A stretch of DNA of 64,000 bases from Protea cynaroides (GCA_028583415.1 CM053270.1:53578173-53642172), one strand, 5' to 3'; shown: positions 1 to 10,930, counted from the stretch's first letter. Numbers and translations are program-made. The notes: generated from the sequence alone by a model not told the origin.

Positions 1-321
1 CTCTATTCTCTTTTGATTTTTTTTTCTCGATCTCTTCTCTCAATCCCACTCAATCTCTCTCCCTTCTTTCTTCTCTCTTTTTTTTTATCTCCTCGGCCTC
101 TCTCTTTTCTCGGTTTTCTTTTTCTCTACCTTTCTTCTATTTTTTTTCTCTTCAGTTCTCTCAATCCCTAACGCTCTCTCTCTCTCTCTCAATCTCCCTC
201 TCTCCATCTCGATTTCGTTTCCTTTTTTTATCTTTTTCTCACCCTCTCTTTCTCCTCTCTCGATCACACTCAATCTCGAGCTCTCTTTTTCTTTTTCTTT
301 TTTGTTTTTTTTCTCTTCCTC

Positions 322-369
<48 letters not shown>

Positions 370-531
370 TCTTTCGGTTTCTCTCCACCACCCTCTCTCT
401 CTCTCGATCCTCTCCCCTTTTTTTATTTTTTCCTTTCATTTTTTCTTCCTCTCCACCCCCCTCTCTCTCTTTCTCGATCCTCCCTTCTTCTTCTTTTTTT
501 TCTTTTGTTTTTTTATTTTCATTTTCCACCA

Positions 532-587
<56 letters not shown>

Positions 588-960
588 GATTCTCCTCCAG
601 CTCTCTTTTTTTTTCTCTCTCAATCCCTCCCTCAATCTCTATTTCTTCTCCCTTTTTTTATTCTCCTCCCACCGCCTTCTCTCTCTCCCCGATCTTCTCC
701 TCTCGATTCTTCCCCATCTTTTCGGATTTGCTTCCTTTTTTTCTTTTATTTTCCTATCTCCACTCCCGTCTCTCTCTTTCCCCGATCTTCTCCTCTCGAT
801 CCTTCCCAATCTTTTCAGATTTGCTTCCTCCTTCTGTCCTTTCTTTTATTTTATTTTTTTCATATCTTCTTCTCTCTTTGGATTCTAGGGTTTCTTCCTT
901 TTGTTTTTTTTTTTCTTTTTTTTTTTCGGTCCTCTCTCTTTGGGATCCTTTGTTTTCTAT
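1..960. repeat. Polypyrimidine minisatellite tract
   Basis: Almost every base on the plus strand is C or T. (CT)n and T(n) runs are interrupted by recurring CTCGATC-type motifs. One longer unit containing GATCTTCTCC at 691 recurs at 784, so part is a 93-bp tandem duplication. Apparent reading frames here are Ser/Leu/Phe-rich on one strand and Arg/Glu/Lys-rich on the other, as expected of simple sequence, and I call no gene. Confidence 0.85.
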
Positions 961-1100
961 ATATAAAAAATATATATAATTATATAATATATTAATATAT
1001 TAATATATATAATATAATATACATATAAGACATATGTATATATTATATGATATATTATAATATATTATACATTATATAATAATATATAAAAGAAATATAT
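961..1100. repeat. AT-rich simple sequence
   Basis: Nearly pure alternating A/T (TATATAA, ATATTAAT types) between the polypyrimidine tract and the first tandem repeat. No coding signal. Confidence 0.75.
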
Positions 1101-1137
1101 GCATATGTGCCACCATGAATTTGGTTTGGATTGACAA

Positions 1138-1272
1138 GGATTGACTGGGTTGGGCCAAGACTGGCTTAGGTTGAACTGAGTTGACTGGATTGACTGAAAT
1201 TAACTGGGTTGGGCCAGGACTAGCTTGGGTTGAGCTGAGTTGACTGGATTGACTGGAATTAACTGGTTTTCT
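1138..1272 (+). repeat. Two tandem ~60-bp units
   Basis: The phrase GACTGGGTTGGGCCA, followed by GAGTTGACTGGATTGACTG, occurs twice about 60 bp apart with a few substitutions. It is a short tandem duplication with no reading frame of interest. Confidence 0.7.
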
Positions 1273-1283
1273 CTCTCCATCAT

Positions 1284-1745
1284 TTCATGGGTCATTTCCA
1301 CTGTTACTCCGCATGGAATTTTCCAATAGCCTTTATTCCATATTTTCTGAGTTCACTTTGTAGAACATTAAAAATGAGGAATAATGGAGCTTGAATCAAC
1401 TCATTTGGAAATAAAATGACCAATCTATGAATTTTTGAAGTTTAAGCAGGCCAATTATCGATAATTTGATTGACCATTTTGCATGGGATCCTTCGGAGAC
1501 TTCTACCAGAAATTCTTTATGTCCACTTTGTAGAGTACTAAAAATGGAACATAATGAAACCGAAATCACCTGATTTGGATATGGGATGACCAAAATATGA
1601 ATTTCCTAAGGTTAAATGACCATTTTCATCTATAATTTTACATGGGACCCTTCGGAGACTTCTACCTGGGATTTTTCACGTCCACTTTGTAGAACATCAT
1701 AAATGAAGAATAATGCCTTGGAATCATCTGAATCCGATGTAGAAC
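1284..1745 (+). repeat. Degenerate ~165-bp tandem repeat
   Basis: CACTTTGTAGA recurs near 1354, 1523 and 1683, each time followed by an A-rich ATGA stretch and a diverged GAATCA/GAAATCA segment. CTTCGGAGACTTCTACC is shared by the second and third units. This gives about three units of satellite-like length. The array ends where the truncated LTR of element A begins at about 1750, so it probably marks the breakpoint that removed the end of that LTR. Confidence 0.65.
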
Positions 1746-1749
1746 GAAA

Positions 1750-3849
1750 AAGATAAATAAAGTATCAATTACATTTCCTTAATAATTCAAATGAAAATCT
1801 AATAAAAAACGCATGCGTTGCACTCGCATGAAGAATCATGCGTTCCCACTAAGTCTTCAGCTTCCATCGCAGCAACGTGCCCGTACACAGAAGCATTCAC
1901 ATAGTCTTCCACCGTGGTACCTGCATCATCAACTAAAAATATTTGACGTCGAAAAGGGTGAGCACACATCACGGCTCAGTGAGCAAACAAAACAATGCAA
2001 CAAACATATGCATGCATTCAATTCATATCTGTGGTCTGATTTATAAGCTTACAATGTGCTATAGAAAGGTTCAGTGGCCGCCTCACCTCTATACACGAGT
2101 GTGTGAATCCACCCAAAGGTTAACGTTTATTGTCGTCCCACATGCACCCACTATGAAATAGAGATAGAGCTAAAGTGCTTAGGACCACACCGTATCACAC
2201 TTCCCCTGATACTCTACCCATACCAACACGTAAGCCCCTGCTGGCGAGGGTTTGCAAACTGGGCTCGCAACTAACCAATCCTAATGTCAAACAGTGTACC
2301 TATGGCCTCACCCCAGCATCCCTTAATAGAGATAGAGCTAATTCCCCCTGGCAGAGTCGAAGACTACACGGTCCGAGACTACCTCCCCTGATACCCTACG
2401 ACGTAATAGTTCTGCTAAGGTAATGGCGATACGACGATGTCAGTGGACAAGACTTGAGTAGAGATAGAGCTAGAGTCTAGTAACCAGGCTGAACCACAAT
2501 GTCACATTCCCCCCCCCCCCCCTTGATACTCCACTCGCATCAAGCACACTAATCACACACATACATTCACATGCCTATTCCTAGCATCATCATCATCATC
2601 ATGTTATAAATAAAATAGAATTTAATATGCATGAACATTAATAGCAGAAATATTGGATGACATGTTGAATGCACATTACAAGCATACACGCAAAGAATCA
2701 GTCATGGCATTGGACTCAAGAAAAGTAAAAATAGTTTATTGTTAGCCAATTAGTTTAGGTCTTGTTCCCTCATCTTTGCTTGACTGTTGATCATCTTTCA
2801 AGCTTTAAAATCACTTTTATATCAATAGGAAAACCTAACAAGTCGATAGATTTTGGTTAGAAGTCATTTCGACACTTTTAGACTTGTTTTTAAGCACGGG
2901 TCATAGGGTGGGTCGCAGGTAGGGTAGCAGTTTACTGCAACCCCCAGGGTAGGGTCGATGCCAGGTTCGGATGTTCCATCGACCCTGGGTGAGACCACCC
3001 TTTCCTGGACTTCCTGAAAACTGGGGGTCGATCCTGTGGTCTGGTAGGGTCGATTCCCAATCGACCCCACGTGCGACCCCCCGTGGGTTGAGTTGAAAAT
3101 ATCATTCTACAATCCATTCTTTCAGGTTTGGGTCCTATAGCTTACTTCCACAATCCATTCTAGGCTTGTTCTATGGCTTAGAACTCTTGGTTTCTTCCTT
3201 ACTTTGCCTATCATGATTTCTCCATGGATTTCATTGAAATCTTCCCATAGATGTATGATTTGGGTTTCTCCTAGACCATACCCTCTTCATGAACTATTCT
3301 AAGGTCTTAGATCATCAATGGAAACGTGCTCATACCTTAGGTTTGCTGAAATTCAAAGATTTCTCTAAATTCTTCACTTAGGTCTTATTCTCCAACTTTC
3401 CTTCTCTTCTTCTTCTCTTCTCTTTCTCTCACTTTCAATTAGGGTTTCAAAAAGAGTGAAAGAGGCTTAGGGACGTCCTATTTATAGAGTAGAATCTCCC
3501 AAAATAAGTCCCATTGAGATTAGGAAGGAATCTCATTGAAATTTGGAAAGTTTCCTATTTGCGGTTTCTGTTGGCAAATAGGGGGTCGATGAGGGGGTCG
3601 GAGATCCCGTCGACCCCCAGTTCTAAGTTGCCCAACCCCCAGTTAAAATATCAGGGGTCTGACTTCTTAGTGAGGGAGGGTCGACCCTGCCTATCTAGGT
3701 ATGCGACCCTGCCCTCCAATTAACTATTTTTTGGTCAGTTTAGTACCTGGTTTCGCTATTTCCTTCACGCACTGGGTCCATTTGGCTCGACCATGATGGG
3801 TAGACCTGGTACAAGGTGGTAAGACCGGTTAGTTGATACGGGTCTTACA
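1750..3849 (-). repeat. 3' LTR of element A, truncated
   Basis: It aligns with the other Tekay LTRs in the window from about 1750 to its intact end GGGTCTTACA at 3849, which is the TGTAAGACCC start on the minus strand. The ~230 bp that should end in TGTGACA are absent and the 165-bp tandem repeats lie there instead. A TATA-type box reads TATAAATAG on the minus strand near 3480. GGGTCGA-type motif clusters lie either side of it (about 2900-3080 and 3580-3720). Three degenerate ~150-bp subrepeats containing TAGAGATAGAGCTA lie at about 2160-2530. Confidence 0.88.
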
Positions 3850-3862
3850 ACTCCCCCTACTT
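3850..3862 (-). other. Polypurine tract of element A
   Basis: On the minus strand AAGTAGGGGGAGT abuts the LTR start, as expected of a plus-strand primer. The same purine run stands before the 3' LTR of element B. Confidence 0.75.
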
Positions 3863-3939
3863 ATAAAAATTTCATCCTTGAAATTGTACATATCTTCCGA
3901 GTCGAATAGATGAAGGTATTGCTTTCGCATAGCATTCTC

Positions 3940-4293
3940 TTATTCCCATGTGATTTCTTCTATATCTCTGCTTCTCCAGGTGACTTTAACATAATAAATG
4001 TCACGATTGCGTAGTTGTTGCACCTTTCGGCTAGTAATTTCAGTTGGTGCTACTTCAAATGTCAAGTCATCCGTCAAATCAGGTAGATCTACTGTCAATA
4101 CGTGCGTTGGATCTCTGACATACTTCTTCAATAAGGAGATATGAAATACATCATGCACTCTTGACATAGATGGTGGTAGTGCTAACTGGTAAGCCACTTT
4201 CCCATGCTTAACTAGAATCTCATATGGTCCAACGTATCTCGGACTTAGTTTCCCTTTCTGTCCGAACCGTTTCAAACCTCGCATAGGTGACAC
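3940..4293 (-). pseudogene. Integrase C-terminus and chromodomain of A
   Basis: An open stretch of 117 codons. The first half matches the integrase C-terminal module (KGKLSPRYVGPYEIL, then VHDVFHISLLKKYV). The last ~55 residues are the chromodomain (ITSRKVQQLRNRDIYYVKV, then TWRSRDIEEITWE), which in chromoviruses is thought to direct integration to marked chromatin. A stop codon follows EITWE, whereas element B reads on through EENAMRKQYPHIF, so A has lost the end of the domain. The frame continues from the integrase core upstream. Confidence 0.85.
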
Positions 4294-4368
4294 TTTGAGG
4301 AATACCTTATCACCTACGATGAATTCAAGGTCTCGTCGTCTAGTATCTGCATATTGCTTCTGACGATT

Positions 4369-4713
4369 CTAAGCCGTTCTTACTCTTTCCTTGATAATGT
4401 CGACTACTCGACATGTCTCTTTAACAAATGCCGGTCCAACAATACTACGTTCTCCAACTTCATTCCAAAACAAAGGAGTTCGACACTTCCTGCCATACAG
4501 TGCTTCATAGGGTGACATCTGTATAGTAGCCTGATAGTTATTGTTGTAAGCAAACTCAATCAGTGGTAACTTTTCATCCCATGATCCTTTAAAATCAATT
4601 ACACAAGCTCGGAGCATGTCTTCTAGAATCTGAATGGTGCGCTCCGATTGTCCGTCTGTCTGAGGATGGAATGCAGTACTGAACTTCAATGTTGTACCCA
4701 TAGCCTTCTGCAA
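4369..4713 (-). pseudogene. Integrase catalytic-core fragment of A
   Basis: 114 codons matching the second half of a Ty3/gypsy integrase core: FHPQTDGQSERTIQILEDML followed by EFAYNNNYQ and the SPYEALYGRKCRTPL block. The glutamate of the DDE triad is plausibly in the DGQSERTIQ region. An in-frame stop ends the stretch at 4369. The sequence between this block and 5161 carries further core residues broken by stops. The whole region is deleted from element B. Confidence 0.82.
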
Positions 4714-5160
4714 TCCTTCCCAAAACTTTGAAGTAAATCATGGATCTCTGTCGGACACAATGCTTTCAGGTACACCGTATAATCTGACAATGTTATCCAC
4801 ATACAGCTTAGCTAACCTCTCTAATGTATACTGAGGTCGTATAGCTATAAATTAAGCCGTTTTCGTCAGTCGGTCTACAATCACCCAAACTGCGTCAACT
4901 ACTCGGGGAGTCAATGGTAACCCGGTGACGAAGTCCATAGTGATGCAGTCCCATTTCCATGCTGGTTCCGGTAATGGCTGTAGCAGTCCTACTGGTCTTT
5001 GTCGTTCAGTTTTCACCTTCAAACAATTTAGTCATTGAGACACGAACTTGGCTATATCTACTTTCATTCCTCTCCACCAATATAATTTCTTTAGGTCATT
5101 ATACATTTTTGAACTTCCAGGGTGTATCGAATAGGCGGTGGTATGGGCTTCCTTCATTAG

Positions 5161-5616
5161 TCAGTGTCTAATGTCCAAATTTTCTATTTCAGGTACACAT
5201 ATTCTTCCTTGGTACTTCAGAGCCTTTTCATCATCTAAGGTGAACTCAGGAATAGTTCTACCTTTTTCGATGTCTTCTTGTACCGTCCTTAGATAAGGGT
5301 CCTCTTTAATCGCTGTTTTCACTTCCTCAAGTATATCGGGTACAATCTTCAATGTGGCGAACATATTTAAAAACTGATGGATAAACCCTTGGTTGGTTGA
5401 TTCACCCGGTACATCTATCACAAACTGCTCGTTACTGTAATTAAACACTCTTCCGGTAGTACACATTGCAGTAGTGGTGCTAACCTCTTCTTGAGATTTC
5501 ATCATTGCCTTTCTACTCAGTGTGTCCGCAACCACATTAACCTTTCCCAGATGATACTGGATATCACAATCATAGTCTTTCAATAGTTCCAACCATCTTC
5601 TTTGTATCATATTCAA
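5161..5616 (-). pseudogene. RNase H end and integrase N-terminus of A
   Basis: 151 codons. The beginning, RRWLELLKDYDCDIQYHLGK followed by NVVADTLSR, is the end of the RNase H domain with its ADxLSR motif. The remainder (IKEDPYLRTVQEDIEKG, IPEFTLDD) is the linker into integrase. It ends at a stop after ENLDIRH. In the same frame upstream are another stop (in LTYLF-type sequence) and the RT ORF. Confidence 0.82.
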
Positions 5617-5694
5617 CTCCTTCTGATTAAAGAGGTAAGTAAGACTCTTATGATCTAATTTAATCTAAAATTTCTCTCCGTACAAGTAATGTCT

Positions 5695-6762
5695 CTATAT
5701 TTTGACAGAATGTACTACTGCTGCTAATTCTAAATCATAAGTGGGATAGTTCTTCTCATGTGTCTTCAATTGTCTTGAGGCATAAGTAATTACTTGTTCT
5801 CCTTGCATAAGTACACATCCCAATCCCAGTCCTGACGCATCAGTGTACAAAATAAACGGCTGTCCTAGAATCGAAATGGTCAAGATTGGAGCTGATATCA
5901 TTCTAGTCTTCAATGTTTGGAAACTCTTCTCGCATTTATCAGTCCAAACAAACTTTTCGCCCTTCTTAGTCAAACTGGTGAGAGGTACGGCAATTCGAGA
6001 ATAGTCTTCCACAAATCGTCGATAATACCCAGCTAGACCTAAGAAACTTCTAATTTCTACAACGCTCTTTGGTGCTTCCCACTTTACAATAGCTTCGATC
6101 TTGCTAGGATCCACTTTAATTCCTTCAGCGGATACAACATGGCCTAGAAAAGCGACTTCCTTTAGCCAAAACTCACACTTTGTAAATTTGGCGTAGAGCT
6201 TCTCCTTCCGTAATCGCTGCAGAGCGGCGTTTAGATTCTTTATATGAGTTTCCTTGTCCTTGGAGTAGACCAATATATCATCAATGAATACAATAACCGA
6301 CGTATCCAACATATCGTGGAATACCCGATTCATAAGTTCCATAAAGGTTGCTGGTGTGTTCGTCAATCCGAAAGACATGACCGAAAATTCATAATGTCCA
6401 TATCTGGTCCTGAATGTTGTCTTGGGGATGTCACCGTCCTTAATCTTCAACTGATAGTAACCTGACCGAAGATCGATCTTGGAGAACACTTTGGCACCTT
6501 GCAACTGATCAAACAAGTCATCGATCTGAGGCAATGGGTATCGATTCTTGATTGTCAGTTTATTCAGTTCTCGGTAGTTTATACACAATCGAACACTATC
6601 GTTCTTCTTCTTTACGAATAATACTGGCACTCCCCATGGTGATATGCTAGGTCGAATGTAGCCCTTGTCCAGCAGTTCTTGTAGTTGTACTTTTAATTCC
6701 TCCAATTCAGTAGGAGCCATTCGATAAGGTGCTTTAGATATTGGTGCGACTCTGGGTATCAA
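5695..6762 (-). pseudogene. Reverse transcriptase and RNase H of A
   Basis: 355 open codons covering the RT fingers (APYRMAPTELEELK, KGYIRPSISPWGVPVLFVKK), the palm with the catalytic FIDDILVYSKD block, and the first half of RNase H (ILYTDASGLGLGCVLMQGEQ, ASRQLKTHEKNYPTYDLELA). The stop at 5695 replaces the tryptophan before RHYLYGEKF. The ORF starts just after the protease frame ends, because A lacks 34 bp that element B retains near 6799. This is the best-preserved part of the element. Confidence 0.9.
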
Positions 6763-6764
6763 AT

Positions 6765-7346
6765 CTATAACAAACTCTGTAGCGCGGTCGGGTGGTAGTC
6801 ACGCACGACATCAATATCCTCCATTCGTGGTGCTTCTATAGTAAGATCGACCACAGATACTAGATACCCAATTGCTCCTTTCTCGAGGCACTTCCTAGCC
6901 TTTAATGCAGAGAGTATGAGCTTTCGTTTACGGGGAAGTTTGGTTCCCGAAAAACTAAACTCTGCTCCTTCTTTGTCTTTAAATGTCAGCTTCTTTTCGG
7001 CACACAATAGGTTTGTAGAATGCCGAGCTAACCAGTCCATTCCTAAGATGACATCAAAGTCTGCCATCTCATGTTGGATCAAGGTTGCATCCAGAGTCTT
7101 TTCGTCAATAAGAACTGGACATGGTCCGTAACCTTTTTCTAATTCCACTTCTAATCCCATAGGCGATCGTACAAACAGTTTGTAGTCTAAGGATTTGAGG
7201 GGTAGATTTAGCTTCTTTCCAAATGACACAGATATAAAAGAATGAGTAGCTCCTGAATCAAAGAGTACTCTGACGGGAATGCCATCAATAGGTACGATAC
7301 CTATGACCACATCAAGCGATGCGGCAGCATCCTCAGATGTAACCAC
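6765..7346 (-). pseudogene. Aspartic protease region of A
   Basis: 193 codons with the retropepsin active-site motif LFDSGATHSFIS at about residues 28-39 and the FDVILGMDWLARH block near residue 100. The protease would cleave the gag-pol polyprotein. The end (DIDVVRDYHPTALQ) shows the effect of the 34-bp deletion relative to B: the DFPDVFPEELPGLPPDR sequence at the start of RT is lost and the frame shifts. No separate methionine start is expected, since this is normally an internal part of gag-pol. Confidence 0.85.
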
Positions 7347-7373
7347 GTAAACTCTTCCTTGATGTAGTTTCTT

Positions 7374-8575
7374 CTAGGGCTTAGGACACTCCCTTGCCAT
7401 ATGTCCCAATTGTTGGCAGTTGTCGCATTTTAACCCTTCATTATTTGGCTTTGTTGCTGTTGAGCTGCTGAAGTAGTCTTGGCTACAGCATTGAAACCTT
7501 GAGTATGGAAGGGTTTGAATACCTTGGTGTTCCCTCCGTTCTAAGAATTTGTAAGAATTTTCATTTGGCCTTTTTATTCCTCTATTTTGAGCATGGTAGC
7601 TCTCTTTCAGGCTCGACTCTATCACTCGAGCAATTTGTACAGCTTCATTGTATATTTTCTTTTCAAGTCCAAGAACATGTTCACGTATGCTTCCCCTAAG
7701 TCCCATGATGAACCTTCGGGTCTTTGTATCTTCTACCTGCATACTGACTGGTGCAAAGAAAAACAGCTCCTCATACTGTTGTTGGTATGCATCGACAGTC
7801 ATCTGTCCCTGATATAAACTCAGGAACTCATTCTCCATGGAATCTCTGAAACTCCTAGGAAAATACTTCTCAAAGAATGCCTCCTTATATATATCCCAAG
7901 TCAATTTGGTGTGCTTAGTAATCAGATATGTCCGTGTGGACTTCCACCAGTGGTGTGCATTGCCTTTCAGCATAAACAATGCACACAATACCTTTTCTTC
8001 TTCATTTACTGTCATCATCGTGAAGTTTCTCTCCATCTCATCGATCCAATGTGCTGGCCACAATGGATCAGCTGGCTTACCACTATACTCCTTAGGCTTC
8101 ATCTTCAGAAATGCTCCACCAGTCTGAAGTGGTCCAGTTGATGCGGAACATAAGCCCCATACATAGGTGGTTGGTATTGATATCCACCTGGAGCTACTTC
8201 AGGGTTTTGTACTTGAGCCTGCATAATGGGAGTCTGAGGTGCGTGGGGTACTATGTTACTTCCCCCTGGTACTGTACTTGCCTGTCCTACTGGCATCGGT
8301 GTCGTCTGTGTAGCTGGAAAGGTCATGCCTATGGCAGCTTGCATAGTAGCTTGTGTCTATTGTATTTGCTGCAGCTGTTGGGCCAAATTCATTACGACTG
8401 TAGTCAGGTCTGTAGGTGGAGCTGGCAGATTTGTAAGATTTATCTGCCCATTAATTACGGACGGTGTCGTATTCGTATTCTCCTGTATTTCCAGGTGTAT
8501 TTGGCTGTCTTCCCCCATAGGTGGGGGTGGTGGGATAGAGTTACGGCTTTGTCTGGTCACTCTACGTCCAGTCAT
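7374..8575 (-). pseudogene. gag of element A (capsid and zinc knuckle)
   Basis: The reading starts at ATG 8573-8575 (MTGRRVTRQSRNSIPPPP), a proline/glutamine-rich N-terminus. It has an in-frame stop at 8357 after QQLQQIQ and a one-base frameshift near 8130. From 8102 it is open through the Tekay-type capsid core (PADPLWPAHWIDEMERNF, WWKSTRTYL, LTWDIYKEAFFEKYFP, SLYQGQMTVDAYQQQYEELF) to the CCHC zinc knuckle CDNCQQLGHMARECPKP. A stop then separates it from protease. About 2.6 kb of non-gag sequence lies between its start and the primer-binding site, occupied by an antisense gene. Confidence 0.85.
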
Positions 8576-8719
8576 TATCTATTCTGGTAGTGGGAATGCC
8601 TGAAAATCATAGAATACGTGAGGCAATCATTATATATTTCATTCTCATATTTTAAATCCACTAACCAATGAAAATTTCAAATTTTTCAGATCATTCTGTC
8701 GAAAATACTGTATTTTTCA

Positions 8720-8945
8720 CTGCAGGGTCGATGGTGGGGGTCGATGGATGTTCGACCCTCAATATGCGACCTTGAGAATCACTAATTCTTACCGAGAGCC
8801 GAGGGTCGATGAGGGGGTCAATGGATGTCCGACCCAGGGTTCGACCCCTGGTTCTCTGTCAGATTATCGAGAGCCGAGGGTCGATGAGGGGGTCGGAGGG
8901 GGGGGTCGGATGTTTTGGTCGAATTCTCCGACCCTCGGACTAAAA
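8720..8945 (+). promoter_or_regulatory. GGGTCGA motif cluster upstream of antisense gene
   Basis: A dense set of GGGTCGA, TCGACCC, GGGTCGG and CCGACCC copies in about 220 bp, with near-perfect internal duplication of GAGGGTCGATGAGGGGGTC. The same motif set flanks the TATA box in the Tekay LTRs of this window. Its position upstream of the apparent leader of the plus-strand gene suggests it belongs to that gene's promoter, but no function is shown by the sequence itself. Confidence 0.45.
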
Positions 8946-9539
8946 ATCCGGTTTTTTATTCCCGATTTTGAATCCATTTCTCATTCTTCCTCTTCCTTTC
9001 CGACTCGGCTCGTCCCTCTGAGATGCTACAGTGCCAACTCGGACTCATTGGTGCTATTTGCTTCTTATTTCGACGTCTACTCCTCATCTACAGGTATGTT
9101 CTCTACATTTTCATATTTTTAGGTTTCTTAACTAGGTTTTTGCTCATTTAACTCGTTTTCTTCAAATTAAACTTTTTCCAACCATAAAAATTTGATTTTT
9201 ATTGGGGGATTTTGTTGTTGGTGACTCAATAGATGAAAGCCCTCAAAAATATTTGAGTTTCATCGGTTGGTTATCGAGAAACTTGAAATTTCCCAATTTT
9301 GCCCTAATTTGTCAAAAATTTTGAATTTCTTGAAATTTCTTCAATTTTGATCTCTTTAGATGAAATTTCCAACTGTATGAGTCTTACAGGATTGTTTAAA
9401 ACCTTTATAAGTCCTCATGCCCACGTGAATGGGTGAAAAGTGAGGCTTTTGACCAATTTACGTCGTTATACTGCCAACATTTTTAGGTTTTTCATCCTTA
9501 CTAAACCAATATCTGTTTTTCTTTGTTTTTGCAGATATT

Positions 9540-10930
9540 ATGGCTCGTACCAAAGTACCCAGGGTACATGACCCAGTCCGCTTCCATTCTAACGAGGCGG
9601 AGACACAGTATGCCCGCTATTCTCGTAAAAAGGTAGAGGGAGGTCGTCGGGTAGACTTTGCTAGCCTGGCCTTATTCAATGTGGAGAGGACTTTTGGTGA
9701 CATAGGTTGGCTTCCTGTGATCACCTATGACACCTACACTCGGCCGAATTTGGTGAGACAGTTTTACTGTAATCTCCGGGTGGTGGGAGATTACAACGAT
9801 ACCGAAAGGGGTAGAGAGCTCCGGATTACCAGCTACGTCAAGGGGGTCGAGATTTCAATTGATTATCGGCAGCTAGCCGACTTGTTGGACATTTTGTATG
9901 ACGGCCCCTTGGTATTTTGTGCTCCTGGAGAGCCCCAGTTCTTTTCATTGGAGATGAGAGCTAAGATTGACCGTTAGATCATCAGAGAGGATCGTTGGGA
10001 GATGAAAGCGATCTACCTTCATCCAGAGCCTCGAGTGTACTGCAAGATTATTTAGCACAACCTGATACCTCAGAGTGGGCACTACGAGAGGATCTCTCAG
10101 TTGACCCAATATCTGTTGTACTATATCTATACTAGGCAGCCCGTCTGCCTTCCTTACATCACCATGCGGACGATGATCATCGCTACGTTGCCTGGTCATA
10201 CTGGCAACCTGCCTTATAGACGCATGATCTCTATGCTACTGTCCTGCCTAGATGTTGACATGACGGATGAGAGGATTCAGGAGAAATCCTTCTCATCACC
10301 TTTGGATTGGGAGGCCATCTGTAAGATGGGCATGCAGGATGCCCATGTCAGCGACGAGGAGAGGAACGCTCTGGTGCATCCACGTACTCGAGTGGAGATG
10401 GCTGACGCTGAGACAGCAGTAGCAGCCGCTAAAGCAGGGGTCCATGGGGGTGATGATGATCGTTTGTATATGGATGTAGATGCCATACCTCCTCCATCAC
10501 CTACTCATGCTACAGGAGCTGGTTCTTCTTATGCGGCTGGTCCTTCACATGCAGCTGGTCCTTCGTATGCACCTTCTGACGACATGATGGGGATATTGCA
10601 TGAGATCGGAGAGGCTCAGCATATGTCTGAATTGAGGTTGGAAGAGCTTCTAGATGCTCAGCGCTTGTCCGATCAGCGGGTGGGAGAGCTTCTGGTTGCT
10701 CAGCGCATATCGGATCAGCGGGTGGGAGAGCTTCTGGATGCTCAGCGCTTGTCAGATCAACGGGTGGGAGAGCTTAGGGATGCTCAGCGTGCACTGACTA
10801 GCAGGTGGCTGATCTCACAGCTAGTCTCCAAATGACCCAGACTCAGATAGCTTGGTTGACTAGAGTCTAAACTGAGGATTATGACAGAGACCATGACGCA
10901 CCGCTTCCCCCATCACCTCCAGCTTCTTGA
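9540..10930 (+). pseudogene. Antisense extra gene in element A (plant transposon-protein-like)
   Basis: A plus-strand reading frame, opposite to gag-pol, lying between the primer-binding site and gag. It begins ATGGCTCGTACCAAAG, just after a convincing 3' splice site (TTTGTTTTTGCAG, ~9534). A matching donor CTACAG/GTATGT lies at ~9092, so a leader intron of about 440 bp is likely. The first ~145 residues (VERTFGDIGWLPVITYDTY, VRQFYCNLRVV, VKGVEISIDYRQLADLL) resemble the family annotated as putative plant transposon protein (Transposase_32-like in my recollection of Pfam). A Pro/Ala/Ser linker follows, then four 14-residue repeats, then a Pro-rich end PLPPSPPAS. It is damaged: TAG stops at 9975 and about 10052, a frameshift near 10800, and a TAA near 10868. 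The function is unknown. Confidence 0.65.
10635..10802 (+). repeat. Four 42-bp units encoding a coiled coil
   Basis: Tandem 42-bp units at 10635, 10677, 10719 and 10761, each encoding a version of RVGELLDAQRLSDQ. Fourteen residues are exactly two heptads, with Leu/Val spaced as in a coiled coil, so the repeat could act as an oligomerisation segment of variable length. Confidence 0.8.

Noticed and set aside
239..979. Long reading frames in the first kilobase
   Set aside because: They are Ser/Leu/Phe or Arg/Glu/Lys runs dictated by (CT)n and T(n) sequence, present on both strands.
1813..2423. Overlapping frames in the LTR, repeated at 11647-12097, 20023-20548 and 22933-23534
   Set aside because: They recur only because the LTRs are copies of each other, overlap in several frames and strands, and lack conserved protein character.
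8111..8603. Plus-strand frames opposite gag
   Set aside because: Shadows of the proline/glutamine-rich gag N-terminus; cysteine/valine-rich and without a start context or homology.
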